A stretch of DNA of 64,000 nt from Sphingobacteriaceae bacterium (GTDB lineage Bacteria > Bacteroidota > Bacteroidia > Sphingobacteriales > Sphingobacteriaceae). The stretch spans positions 141,593 to 205,592 of the forward strand of contig CAHJWG010000009.1 in NCBI GenBank assembly GCA_903642215.1. Direction: 5' to 3'. Both the position numbers and the translations under genes were made by a program. The notes beneath the pieces were generated by a model. It searched no databases. It saw nothing but the letters and a program-made list of their open reading frames with translations, and was not told the origin of the DNA. Numbering within the stretch: the stretch's first letter is position 1; every line of letters starts with the position of its first letter. Shown one piece after another: positions 44,299-53,488 of the stretch.

Positions 44299-46674
44299 AT
44301 GTTCAAAAACTATTTAAAAATCGCCTGGCGAAGCCTGTTCAAAAACAAGTTTTATTCCCTGATTAACATCAGTGGTTTGGCTGTTGGTTTGGCAACTGGC
44401 ATCCTGTTGTTGTTGTGGGTACAAAATGAACTGAGTTACGATAAATTCAACAAAAATTACCGGCAGATTTATAAACTAAGCGAACATTTTAACTCAAACG
44501 GACAGGAAATGACCTGGACGGGCGTTCCGGGTCCTTTGGCGGTTTTTGCAAAATCAAATCCTAAAATCAGTTCAACTGTTAGGATTGCCAGCGAGTTTGA
44601 CCAGAATATTTCCAACAAAGACCGCAGCAAAATATTTGATGGTAATAAGATTGCTTATGTAGATAACGGCTTTTTCTCGATGTTTGATTTTGAGTTGTTG
44701 AAGGGAAATAAAGCAGATCTTTTCCCCAATAATAATTCAGTTGTTGTTACCAAAACCTTGGCCAAAAAGTATTTTGGCAGCTCAGATGCTATCGGAAAAA
44801 CCATCGGCTTTAAAAAGGAGCTGTTTACCATTACCGGTATTTTACAAGATTTCCCGGAGAATTCTTCTTTAAGCTATGATGCGATTTTCCCGATGGGTTA
44901 TCTGGCAAAAGTATTTACCCAAAACGGAGGCAACGGGAAATGGAAGACAATTGACGAAGATCTGGGCGACTCGAGCTTTGATACTTATGTAAAGCTAAAT
45001 CCCGGCACCGATCCCAAAAAAATAGAACAATATTTTTCCGCAGCATTTAAAACAGCCAGAAACGGCGATAGCGATGCTGATTTCCGTTTACAAAATCTGG
45101 CTCAAATCCATTTGATCGGTGCCGATGGCAACAACTCTTCGCTGCGGATGGTGCAGATTTTTATGCTGGTCGTGATTTTGCTTTTGGCTATTGCCAGTAT
45201 CAATTATGTAAATCTTTCTACCGCGCGCTCTTTAATCCGGGCAAAGGAAGTAAGCATCCGTAAAATTATAGGTGCACAAAAACAGCAATTGTTTTTTCAG
45301 TTTTTAGTTGAAACCTGCCTGCTGTTTTTAATTGCAACGGTTTTTGCCATTGTTTTAATATATCTGTTTACACCGGTTTACAATCAGATTTCTGGTAAAA
45401 ACCTGGCCCTGGACGTTACCGACCCAAATATATTGAAAGGCGTTGGTTTGGCAATTGCCTGTACACTTATCGCTTCCAGTATTTACCCGGCAACCCTGTT
45501 GTCATCCTTCAAACCCATTCAAGCTTTAAAAGGACGGATTACTTCGGGCGTTGGCATTGCAACTTTGCGAAAAGGTTTGGTTATTTTCCAATTTTCCATT
45601 TCCGTAATCCTGTTGATTTGTACGATAGTGATGGGCCGGCAACTCAATTTTATCAAAAATAAAAATATTGGTTACGATAAAAGCTATGTTTTTTCTGTGC
45701 CGCTAACCCAGGAAGTTAAAGATCATTTGGATGCAGTGAAGGCAGAACTTAAAAAAGAGACCAGCATCAATGCAGTTGCTTCATCTGATGTCTACAATTT
45801 CTCCGATATTGAAGGTGAAACAGGTGATCTGGACTGGCCGGAAAAATCAGCCAATACCAGCACGATGATTACACAAGTTTCAGCAGATAAAGAACTAATT
45901 CCGACAATGCGGATCAAGTTTTTAAAAGGGGAAAATTTTGCAGGCACACCGGCTGACAGCTCCAGCTTTATTATTAACGAAACAGCTGTTCAAAAAATGG
46001 GTTTGAAGCAGCCAATCGGGCAGCAAATTACTTTTCACGATCATAAAGGCACCATAATCGGCGTGGTAAAAGATTTTAATTTTAAATCTTTAAAAGAAAC
46101 GATTACGCCGCTTATCTTTTTTACCTTCTGGAACTACCGCAATATTTTATATGTACGCACAACAGGTGCCGGTGCGCAGCAGGCCATAACCGCAGCAAGC
46201 GTTCAGTACAAAAAATATGCTGGCGATAGTCCTTTTGGTTATCATTTTTTAGATCAGAGTTTTGAGGCACATTACAAAACAGACCAGCGGGCGGGAACAC
46301 TGTTTAACGTTTTTGCAGGCATTGCCATTTTTATTTCCTGCCTTGGTTTGTTCGGACTGGCAACCTACACTGCCCAGGTGAAGTTTAAGGAGATTGGCAT
46401 CCGCAAGGTTTTGGGAGCGAGTGTAGCCAGCATTGTAAAACTGATCAGTACAGATTTTATCAAACTGGTTGTCATCGCCATATTTATTGCCGTGCCCGCA
46501 TCGTGGTGGGCTATGCACAAATGGCTGGAAAGCTTTGCTTATAAGATCAATATTTCCTGGTGGATATTTGCTTTAGCCGGAACACTTGCCTTGTTAATTG
46601 CCTTAGCTACCGTCAGTTTTCAAGCGATAAAAGCAGCATTGGCCAATCCGGTAAAAAGTTTGAGGAGCGAGTGA
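44299..46674 (+). CDS. Double FtsX/MacB-type ABC permease, array copy 10
   Basis: 791 residues, first gene of the rightward arm. MFKNYLKIAWRSLFKNKFYS and VQNELSYDKFNKNYRQIYKL are canonical. The first loop is RAKEVSIRKIIGAQ. The second, QVKFKEIGIRKVLGAS, has VKFKE in place of the usual QRTKE. The periplasmic domains include NETAVQKMGL and IGVVKDFNFKSL. The start is preceded by an AGCTGATAGC-type repeat and the short leader CTAAAGAAA, which may serve for ribosome binding. It is separated from copy 11 by a heptamer-like repeat and an exact 14-mer. Confidence 0.88.
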   Translation: MFKNYLKIAWRSLFKNKFYSLINISGLAVGLATGILLLLWVQNELSYDKFNKNYRQIYKLSEHFNSNGQEMTWTGVPGPLAVFAKSNPKISSTVRIASEFDQNISNKDRSKIFDGNKIAYVDNGFFSMFDFELLKGNKADLFPNNNSVVVTKTLAKKYFGSSDAIGKTIGFKKELFTITGILQDFPENSSLSYDAIFPMGYLAKVFTQNGGNGKWKTIDEDLGDSSFDTYVKLNPGTDPKKIEQYFSAAFKTARNGDSDADFRLQNLAQIHLIGADGNNSSLRMVQIFMLVVILLLAIASINYVNLSTARSLIRAKEVSIRKIIGAQKQQLFFQFLVETCLLFLIATVFAIVLIYLFTPVYNQISGKNLALDVTDPNILKGVGLAIACTLIASSIYPATLLSSFKPIQALKGRITSGVGIATLRKGLVIFQFSISVILLICTIVMGRQLNFIKNKNIGYDKSYVFSVPLTQEVKDHLDAVKAELKKETSINAVASSDVYNFSDIEGETGDLDWPEKSANTSTMITQVSADKELIPTMRIKFLKGENFAGTPADSSSFIINETAVQKMGLKQPIGQQITFHDHKGTIIGVVKDFNFKSLKETITPLIFFTFWNYRNILYVRTTGAGAQQAITAASVQYKKYAGDSPFGYHFLDQSFEAHYKTDQRAGTLFNVFAGIAIFISCLGLFGLATYTAQVKFKEIGIRKVLGASVASIVKLISTDFIKLVVIAIFIAVPASWWAMHKWLESFAYKINISWWIFALAGTLALLIALATVSFQAIKAALANPVKSLRSE

Positions 46675-46677
46675 AGT

Positions 46678-46745
46678 TTTGGGTGAGAAGTAGGAGGTAT
46701 CAGCGATTTGCAAAATCTCATGCCTCACACATCTCACACCAAAAA
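46678..46745. repeat. Degenerate heptamer-type repeat after permease 10
   Basis: GGGTGAGAAGTAGGAGGTATC, a CAGCGATTTGCAAAATC loop resembling the other family members, then TGCCTCACACATCTCACACC. The complementarity is weaker than in the left arm. Confidence 0.45.
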
Positions 46746-46751
46746 TATGCC

Positions 46752-46765
46752 GATAAAAGAAGCAT
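46752..46765 (+). repeat. 14-mer GATAAAAGAAGCAT, exact copy
   Basis: Exact copy 34 bp upstream of the permease 11 ATG, pointing at it. Confidence 0.9.
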
Positions 46766-46799
46766 GAATTATTGACTAAAAGTTATAAAACTAAAAACC

Positions 46800-49175
46800 A
46801 TGTTTAAGAATTATTTTAAAATCGCCTGGCGGAATTTGATCAAAAACAAAGTTTATTCAGCCATAAATATTGTTGGATTAGCGGTTGGGATGGCGGTTGC
46901 TATGCTGATTAGCTTTTGGATTTATGATGAATTATCCTACAACAAGAGTTTCAAAAACTATGACCGTGTGGTACAATTCATTCAAAACTCGACCAATGGA
47001 AGTGATGTTTCAACTTATCCCACTATTTCGATTCCTTTAGTTTTAGAACTTCGAAGCAAGTATGCAGCTGATTTTAAGCACCTGGCTTTAACGCGCTATC
47101 AGGAGCCGCATATTTTAGCTTTTGGTAACAAAAAAGTAAGTGAAACCGGGATTTATGCAGAGCCGGAAATGCCGCAGATTTTATCGTTAAAGATGATTGA
47201 AGGGCAACAGTTGGGCATTCAGGATGAATCAAGCATAATGCTTAGCGAATCATTAGCTAAAATCATTTTTGGAAAGCTTGATCCGCTCAATAAAATCCTA
47301 TTAACAGATGATAAAAAATCCTATAAAATAAGTGGTATTTTTCAGGATTTCGCACAAAACTCGGAGTTTAAGGACGTTAGTTTTTTGATGCCCTGGGCAG
47401 CTTTAGTTGCTCAAAAGGAGTGGATAAAAAGGGACTACACACAATGGAACGATAATTCATTTTTTCTTTACGGCGAATTAAGCGACAATGTAGCGTTAAG
47501 CAAAGTGAACGAAAAAGTTAAAAACATTTTAGTTGGGAAACCTGATAGGGACGATAAACCGGAAATTATTTTACAACCTATGCGCAAATGGCATTTGTAC
47601 AACGAATTTAAACAAGGGAAAAATACAGGCGGGGCGATACAATATGTTTGGCTGTTTGGTTTAATCGGTTTGTTTGTATTGATGCTGGCCTGTATCAATT
47701 TCATGAATCTGAGTACGGCACGGTCGCAAATCCGTGCGAAAGAAGTTGGCGTAAGAAAAGCAATCGGTTCTCAGCGTAAACAATTAATTATACAGTTTTT
47801 AAGCGAATCTGTAATGATTGCTTTTATTGCGATGTTATTATCGGTTTTACTGGTACAATTGGCATTGCCAAGTTTTAATACGTTGGCCGACAAAAGCTTA
47901 ATCTTCCCTTGGGCCAGTCCGGTTTTTTGGTTGATGATTTTAGGCTTTACATTGCTTACAGGATTGATCTCCGGCAGTTATCCGGCTTTGTATTTGTCTT
48001 CATTCAACACGATAAAAGTTTTAAAAGGAACATTTAAAGCCGGCCGTTTTGCCGCCGTTCCGCGCCAGGTGCTGGTTGTTCTGCAGTTTACTATTTCGGT
48101 TTCGATCATCATCGGTACAATCATTGTTTTTAAGCAAATTCAGTATGCCAAAAATCGGCCGTTGGGTTATGATAAAAACGGTTTGATTACGGTTAATATG
48201 TCAACACCTAACTTGCACGGAAAATATGATCTGCTAAGAAGCGAACTATTAAACTCTGGTGCCGTAGTAAATATGGCCGAAGCTTCTAACAGTGTAACAA
48301 ATGTTGGTGCGCATTTAATCGGTTTTGAATGGCCGGGGAAAAATCCAAACCTCAATTCTGATTTTAGCATTTCATGGGTTACACATGATTTTGGAAAAAC
48401 GGTAGGCTGGCATTTCGATAGCGGCCGGGATTTTTCGAGGCAGTTTAAAACCGATACAACGGCCATGATAGTAAACGAAGCCGCCGTAAAACATATGGGT
48501 TTGAAAAACCCGGTTGGCGAAACCGTAAAATTTAACGGCGATCCTTACCGTGTAATTGGTGTAATTAAAAATGTGGTGATGGAATCCCCGTATGAGCAAC
48601 CGCCACCGACTGTATTTTTTATGAATTATAGTCAAGTTTCACCCATTACGATTAAGTTAAACCCAAACATCAGTACAAGCGAATCGATCTCTAAAATAAA
48701 AGCTGTATTTGAAAAATTAGATCCTGCCGCACCTTTTGATTTCCGTTTTGTAGATGAAGATTTTGCTAAAAAATTTGCAATAGAACAACGTATCGGAAGC
48801 TTGGCTACGTTTTTTGCTGTTTTTGCTATTTTAATCAGTTGTCTGGGGATTTTCGGTTTGGCATCTTTCCTTGCCGAACAACGTGTAAAAGAAATTGGAA
48901 TCAGAAAAGTGCTGGGTGCAACAGTTGTTAATTTATGGGGATTATTATCTAAAGATTTCCTGGTTTTAGTTTCTGTATCGTTCTTTATCGCCATCCCGGC
49001 ATCTTATTATTTTATGCACCAATGGCTCCAAAATTATGAATATCATACGGGTATCTCTGTATGGATTTTCGTAATTACGGCAATCGGCACCATTACAATC
49101 ACACTGCTTACCGTTAGTTTTCAGGCGGTAAAAGCAGCATTGGCTAACCCGGTAAAGAGTTTGAGATCAGAGTAA
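46800..49175 (+). CDS. Double FtsX/MacB-type ABC permease, array copy 11
   Basis: 791 residues. It starts MFKNYFKIAWRNLIKNKVYS. After TM1 it has YDELSYNKSFKNYDRVVQFI, lacking the usual IYRV. Loops are RAKEVGVRKAIGSQ and QRVKEIGIRKVLGAT. The final membrane segment carries QNYEYHTGISVWIF instead of the usual QxFAYR-x-x-I-x-WW, so the last extracytoplasmic loop is distinctive. The stop codon abuts a palindromic element (49177). Confidence 0.88.
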   Translation: MFKNYFKIAWRNLIKNKVYSAINIVGLAVGMAVAMLISFWIYDELSYNKSFKNYDRVVQFIQNSTNGSDVSTYPTISIPLVLELRSKYAADFKHLALTRYQEPHILAFGNKKVSETGIYAEPEMPQILSLKMIEGQQLGIQDESSIMLSESLAKIIFGKLDPLNKILLTDDKKSYKISGIFQDFAQNSEFKDVSFLMPWAALVAQKEWIKRDYTQWNDNSFFLYGELSDNVALSKVNEKVKNILVGKPDRDDKPEIILQPMRKWHLYNEFKQGKNTGGAIQYVWLFGLIGLFVLMLACINFMNLSTARSQIRAKEVGVRKAIGSQRKQLIIQFLSESVMIAFIAMLLSVLLVQLALPSFNTLADKSLIFPWASPVFWLMILGFTLLTGLISGSYPALYLSSFNTIKVLKGTFKAGRFAAVPRQVLVVLQFTISVSIIIGTIIVFKQIQYAKNRPLGYDKNGLITVNMSTPNLHGKYDLLRSELLNSGAVVNMAEASNSVTNVGAHLIGFEWPGKNPNLNSDFSISWVTHDFGKTVGWHFDSGRDFSRQFKTDTTAMIVNEAAVKHMGLKNPVGETVKFNGDPYRVIGVIKNVVMESPYEQPPPTVFFMNYSQVSPITIKLNPNISTSESISKIKAVFEKLDPAAPFDFRFVDEDFAKKFAIEQRIGSLATFFAVFAILISCLGIFGLASFLAEQRVKEIGIRKVLGATVVNLWGLLSKDFLVLVSVSFFIAIPASYYFMHQWLQNYEYHTGISVWIFVITAIGTITITLLTVSFQAVKAALANPVKSLRSE

Positions 49176-49176
49176 A

Positions 49177-49276
49177 GGGCCTCACCCAACCCTCTCCAAA
49201 GGAGAGGGCTTTTAAATTGCAAACTATAAAGGTATCGAACTTTGGTTCCTCCCCTTTGGGGAGGTTAGGTGGGGCA
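49177..49276. repeat. ~100-bp palindromic element, copy 4 (reverse orientation)
   Basis: Starts GGCCTCACCCAACCCTCTCC one base after the permease 11 stop codon and ends GGGGAGGTTAGGTGGGGC. As at permease 7, it directly touches a permease stop codon, now in the matching orientation relative to the gene. Confidence 0.8.
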
Positions 49277-49283
49277 AAACACC

Positions 49284-49297
49284 GATAAAAGAAGCAT
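49284..49297 (+). repeat. 14-mer GATAAAAGAAGCAT, exact copy
   Basis: Exact copy 56 bp upstream of the permease 12 start, pointing at it, and 7 bp after the palindromic element. Confidence 0.9.
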
Positions 49298-49310
49298 TAA
49301 CAAAAACACT

Positions 49311-49340
49311 AACCGCTGAAAGCCGATTGCCGACAGCCAA
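49311..49340. repeat. AGCTGATAGC-type repeat before permease 12
   Basis: AACCGCTGAAAGCCGATTGC followed by CGACAGCCAA, the twin of the copy at 44259. Confidence 0.55.
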
Positions 49341-49353
49341 AAACTAAAAACCC

Positions 49354-51738
49354 ATGCTCAAAAATTATTTCAAAATTGCCTGGCGAAATTTAAAGCGAAA
49401 CAAAGTCTACGCTTTAATTAACATTTTGGGTTTATCGCTTGGCATAGCTTGCGGTATCCTGATTTTTACGCTGGTAAAATATCATTTCAGCTTTGACAAT
49501 TTCCATCAACATAAAGATCGGATTTACCGGATTGTTACCGAGTTTCATGAAGACGGCATTGACTATTCGCCTGGTGTTCCTGCTCCTTTGGGCAAAACTT
49601 TTCGCAATGATTATGCTTTTGCAGAAAAAACAGCGCGCGTAGCAGGTTTTGGAAAAAGCCTAATTTCCATTCCTGCCAGCAAAGACAATAAAAGGTTTGA
49701 GGAAGAAAACGGCGTTGCTTTTGCCGAACCTGAGTTTTTCGACATTTTTAATTTTCCCCTAAAAACAGGCGATAAAAGAAGTATGCTGACGGAATTGAAC
49801 ACGGCAGTTATCACCCAAAACTTGGCCGATAAATATTTTCCCAAAGAAAACCCGATTGGTAAAATTATCCGACTTAACAACAAAATCAATTTTAAAATTA
49901 CCGGAATTCTCCAAAATATCCCTACCAATACAGACCGGAAACAGGAAATTTACCTGTCTTATTCCAGCTTAAAACAACGCAGCGAAGGGATGGCCAGCGA
50001 TAGCAGCTGGGGCAGTGTTGCCAGTAGTATGCAATGTTTTTTACGACTAAAACCACATGTTTTACCTGCAGATGTTGCAAAAGTTTTCCCGGCTTTTAAG
50101 AAAAAATATATGGGAAAAGATGCGTTGACTGACTTTTTTAATTTACAGCCGCTTTCGGATATTCATTTTAATATGGATTATGATGGAGAAACTGATAAAA
50201 AATATTTGTGGGCTTTGGCTTTGGTTGGTTTGTTTCTGATCACGACGGCTTGTGTCAATTTTATCAATTTAGCTACGGCACAAGCTTTAAAGCGTGCTAA
50301 AGAAGTTGGCGTTCGCAAAGTTTTAGGAAGTTTACGCGGACAGCTTTTCTGGCAGTTTATTGCAGAAACGGCATTAATAACTATTGTAGCCTTATTTATT
50401 TCCTGGTTTCTGGCTCAACTGGCCCTTCCTTTTGTTAACCAGTTATTTAAAACCGAACTTTCGATCAATGTTTTTCAGGATTTTACGCTTACCGCATTTC
50501 TCTTGCTGCTTTCGGTTATAATTGTTTTCCTGTCCGGCTCTTATCCGGGATTAATCCTATCTAACTTTAAACCGGTTGCAGCCTTAAAAGGAAAACTCAC
50601 CCAACAAGATGCCGGTGGTTTTCCGCTGAGAAGGGTTTTGGTAATTGTGCAGTTTGCCATTTCACAAATCCTGATTATTGGAACGATTGTGATTTCGGCG
50701 CAGATGCGATACGCTGCCAAAGCCGATTTGGGTTTTAGAAAAGACGGCATTGTTTTGTTGAACCTGCCGGATTCTTCTAAAATAAAAATGAGTACTTTAA
50801 AATCTCGGTTGCTTGCAGTTTCCGGTGCCGAGAAGCTAAGTTTTTGTTTTGAACCTCCAGCATCTAACAGTAATAATGAAACCGATATTACATATGAAAA
50901 TAGGCCGGTAAAGGAAGTATTCCAAGTAAATGTAAAAGATGCTGATGCTCAATATATTCCAACATTTGATTTAAAACTGGTTGCCGGCAGAAATATTTTT
51001 CCTTCGGATACTACACGTGAATATTTAGTGAACGAAACTGCTGTAAAGAAACTTCGGCTAAAATCTCCGCAGGAAATTATCGGTAAAATGATTACTATAA
51101 ACAATAAAAAAGCAGCAGTAGTTGGTGTGTTAAAAGATTTTAATCAACAATCTTTCCGTGCTAGTATTAGTCCGATTGTAATTTATCCCAAATATTCACA
51201 ATATAATTATGCAGCCGTAAGCATCAATCTAAACAATATTAAACCAACCTTAACTGCTTTTGAAAAGATTTGGAAAGAAACCTATCCCGAATATGTTTAT
51301 TCGGCCACTTTTCTGGATGAGAAGCTTGCCAAGTTTTACGAACTCGACAATACCATACTTCGTTTAGTGCAAGGTTTTGCCGGCATTGCCATCCTGATTG
51401 GTTGCTTGGGTTTATATGGTTTGGTTTCTTTTATGGCGGCACAAAAAACCAAAGAAATTGGTGTACGCAAAGTATTGGGTGCCAGTTTGCAAAACATTTT
51501 ATGGCTTTTTGGCAAAGAATTTAGCCGTTTGCTGTTGGTCGCATTTGTAATCGCCGCACCGCTGGCCTGGCTGGCAATGCACCATTGGCTGCAGGAATTT
51601 GTATATCGCATCAGTATCGGTCCCTGGGTTTTTCTGGTCGCCATCTTGTCAACATTTATAATTGCAGCGATAACTATTGGTTTTAAATCGATAAAAGCAG
51701 CATTGGCCAATCCGGTAAAAAGTTTGAGGAGTGAGTAG
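49354..51738 (+). CDS. Double FtsX/MacB-type ABC permease, array copy 12
   Basis: 794 residues, MLKNYFKIAWRNLKRNKVYA start. Loops are RAKEVGVRKVLGSL and QKTKEIGVRKVLGAS. Its periplasmic sequences are closest by eye to copy 9 (shared EPEFFDIFNF, TGILQNIPTNTD patterns). The second domain contains NETAVKKLRL and VGVLKDFNQQSF. A near 14-mer (49771-49784, 13/14) encodes DKRSM in the first domain. It is the last permease before the two-component genes. Confidence 0.88.
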   Translation: MLKNYFKIAWRNLKRNKVYALINILGLSLGIACGILIFTLVKYHFSFDNFHQHKDRIYRIVTEFHEDGIDYSPGVPAPLGKTFRNDYAFAEKTARVAGFGKSLISIPASKDNKRFEEENGVAFAEPEFFDIFNFPLKTGDKRSMLTELNTAVITQNLADKYFPKENPIGKIIRLNNKINFKITGILQNIPTNTDRKQEIYLSYSSLKQRSEGMASDSSWGSVASSMQCFLRLKPHVLPADVAKVFPAFKKKYMGKDALTDFFNLQPLSDIHFNMDYDGETDKKYLWALALVGLFLITTACVNFINLATAQALKRAKEVGVRKVLGSLRGQLFWQFIAETALITIVALFISWFLAQLALPFVNQLFKTELSINVFQDFTLTAFLLLLSVIIVFLSGSYPGLILSNFKPVAALKGKLTQQDAGGFPLRRVLVIVQFAISQILIIGTIVISAQMRYAAKADLGFRKDGIVLLNLPDSSKIKMSTLKSRLLAVSGAEKLSFCFEPPASNSNNETDITYENRPVKEVFQVNVKDADAQYIPTFDLKLVAGRNIFPSDTTREYLVNETAVKKLRLKSPQEIIGKMITINNKKAAVVGVLKDFNQQSFRASISPIVIYPKYSQYNYAAVSINLNNIKPTLTAFEKIWKETYPEYVYSATFLDEKLAKFYELDNTILRLVQGFAGIAILIGCLGLYGLVSFMAAQKTKEIGVRKVLGASLQNILWLFGKEFSRLLLVAFVIAAPLAWLAMHHWLQEFVYRISIGPWVFLVAILSTFIIAAITIGFKSIKAALANPVKSLRSE

Positions 51739-51799
51739 GGAAGAGGTTCAGAGGTAAGAGGTTTGAGGGATTTGCAAATCCTCGAACCTCTTACCTCTA
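51737..51799. repeat. Heptamer-type hairpin at the 3' end of permease 12
   Basis: The arms AGAGGTAAGAGGTTTGAGG and CCTCGAACCTCTTACCTCT are complementary over about 24 bp with one mismatch and one bulge, around a GATTTGCAAATC palindromic core. It is the most stable hairpin of the family by eye. Confidence 0.75.
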
Positions 51800-51806
51800 G
51801 CAAAAA

Positions 51807-51885
51807 AGCTTCACCCAAATTTATAAGGCGGATATGCAAGGTCTTCGCCATAATTCCTCCCCTTTGGGGAGGTTAGGTGGGGCTT
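51807..51885. repeat. ~100-bp palindromic element, copy 5 (truncated)
   Basis: Ends AGCTTCACCCAAATTTATA and GGGGAGGTTAGGTGGGGCTT. The CTCTCC/GGAGAG mini-hairpin of the left end is missing. Confidence 0.7.
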
Positions 51886-51915
51886 TTAGATGCTGAAAAC
51901 TATTAAACTTTGCAG

Positions 51916-51945
51916 GAAGCTGATTGCTGAAAGCTGATGGCCAAT
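51916..51945. repeat. AGCTGATAGC-type repeat before the response regulator
   Basis: GGAAGCTGATTGCTGAAAGC followed by TGATGGCCAA. Confidence 0.45.
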
Positions 51946-51976
51946 CACTATCTTGCCCTAAAAATATACTTCTTTT

Positions 51977-53329
51977 ATGAACCTTAAACACGCTTCCGTT
52001 TTAGTAATTGACGACGATACAGACGTGCTTACCGCCGTGCGGTTACTGTTAAAAACACAGGTAAAAGAAGTAGTAACCGAGAAAAATCCGGAGAACCTGC
52101 GTGCTATTTTATCGCGGCAAAACTTTGACCTGATCATGCTCGACATGAATTTTAACAGTTCCATCAACACCGGCAACGAGGGTTTATACTGGCTGGGCAA
52201 AATCCGTGAGTTTAAATCTGATGCGGCCGTAATCATGATCACCGCTTATGGCGATATTGATCTGGCCGTACGTTCGCTAAAAATCGGTGCGGCGGATTTT
52301 GTGGTGAAACCCTGGCACAATGAAGTGCTGATTAATGTTTTAACAGAAGCATTGGGCAAAAACGTAAAGAGTAAATCTGCCGGAACTGATAACAAGAACC
52401 TGGTGATCGGTAATGAACTGATCGGCGAATCTGCCATCATGCAGGAAATTTTTTACAAGATTGAAAAGATCGCCCCAACGGATGCCAATATTTTGATTCT
52501 GGGCGAAAACGGAACCGGGAAGGATCTGATTGCCAAAGCCATCCATCAGCAATCCCTCCGCGCAGCAAAACCCTACGTAAAAGTTGATGTAGGCGCGTTA
52601 TCCGAAAACTTGTTTGAAAGCGAGCTTTTCGGTCATAAAAAAGGTGCTTTTACCGATGCCCGCGAAGACCGCGCCGGCCGTTTTGAAGCCGCCAATACCG
52701 GCACTTTATTTCTGGATGAGATCGGTAATATTGCGTTGCATCAGCAGGCAAAATTATTGAGCGTTTTGCAAAACCGGCAGGTTACGCGTTTGGGTAGCAA
52801 CCAGCCGGTTGCGGTTGATATCCGATTAATTTGTGCCACCAATGTTCCGTTAGCAGAACTGGCGAACGAAAACCGTTTTCGGCGGGATTTAATGTACCGC
52901 ATCAACACGGTAGAAATTACAGTTCCGCCATTGCGGAAACGGAGCAGCGATATTTTACTTTTAGCAAAGCATTTTGGCAAAGTTTACAGCAAAAAGTATA
53001 TGAAAGCAGAGCCGGAATTTGATGCCAGAGCAACAGAAAAATTGCTGAATTATCCTTTTCCTGGCAACGTGCGGGAGTTGCAATACACCATGGAACGGGC
53101 TGTAATTATGGCGGATGACAGCGTTTTACAACCCAAAGATTTAATTTTTTCGCCGATAGAACAAGCTCCGGAGATGAGTGCGCCGGATGAGCTTCGGTTA
53201 AGTTCTATCGAAAAAAATACCATTTTACATGTGATCGAAAAAAACAGCGGTAATATTACCAAAGCCGCCAAAGAACTCGGCATTACCCGAACCGCTTTGT
53301 ATAGAAGACTGAGTAAATATGATATTTAA
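51977..53329 (+). CDS. NtrC-family sigma54-dependent response regulator
   Basis: 450 residues: receiver domain (about 1-125) with acidic pocket DDD at 12-14, phosphoacceptor Asp56 (LIMLDMNF) and VVKPW; AAA+ domain with Walker A GENGTGKD, GAFTDA in place of GAFTGA, and Walker B GTLFLDEIG; C-terminal Fis-type HTH (ITKAAKELGITRTALYRRLSKYDI). Such proteins bind upstream DNA and remodel RNA polymerase-sigma54. The G-to-D change in the sigma54-contact loop is, to my knowledge, seen in other Bacteroidota members, so activity is still expected. It is followed by its kinase gene. Its position at the end of the rightward permease run suggests control of the export locus. A degenerate 14-mer (12/14) overlaps the start. 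Confidence 0.92.
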   Translation: MNLKHASVLVIDDDTDVLTAVRLLLKTQVKEVVTEKNPENLRAILSRQNFDLIMLDMNFNSSINTGNEGLYWLGKIREFKSDAAVIMITAYGDIDLAVRSLKIGAADFVVKPWHNEVLINVLTEALGKNVKSKSAGTDNKNLVIGNELIGESAIMQEIFYKIEKIAPTDANILILGENGTGKDLIAKAIHQQSLRAAKPYVKVDVGALSENLFESELFGHKKGAFTDAREDRAGRFEAANTGTLFLDEIGNIALHQQAKLLSVLQNRQVTRLGSNQPVAVDIRLICATNVPLAELANENRFRRDLMYRINTVEITVPPLRKRSSDILLLAKHFGKVYSKKYMKAEPEFDARATEKLLNYPFPGNVRELQYTMERAVIMADDSVLQPKDLIFSPIEQAPEMSAPDELRLSSIEKNTILHVIEKNSGNITKAAKELGITRTALYRRLSKYDI

Positions 53330-53488
53330 GGAGGAGCGGGGTTGGAAAGAGTGGGGAGCGAGAACCAGTATGCGGAAGATTAATTCTAAAATAAAAATGA
53401 ACTTTCCCTGTTTATTCGTCAAGTTATCCATTTGTTTTGATTTGACTTTTCCTCGATCTCCGCACTTAATTCCTCGCACCTGCAGCAA

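Noticed and set aside
51880..51976. A sigma54 promoter (TGGCCAATCACTATCTTGCC) before the response regulator
   Set aside because: The GG to GC spacing is 14 rather than 10 bases.
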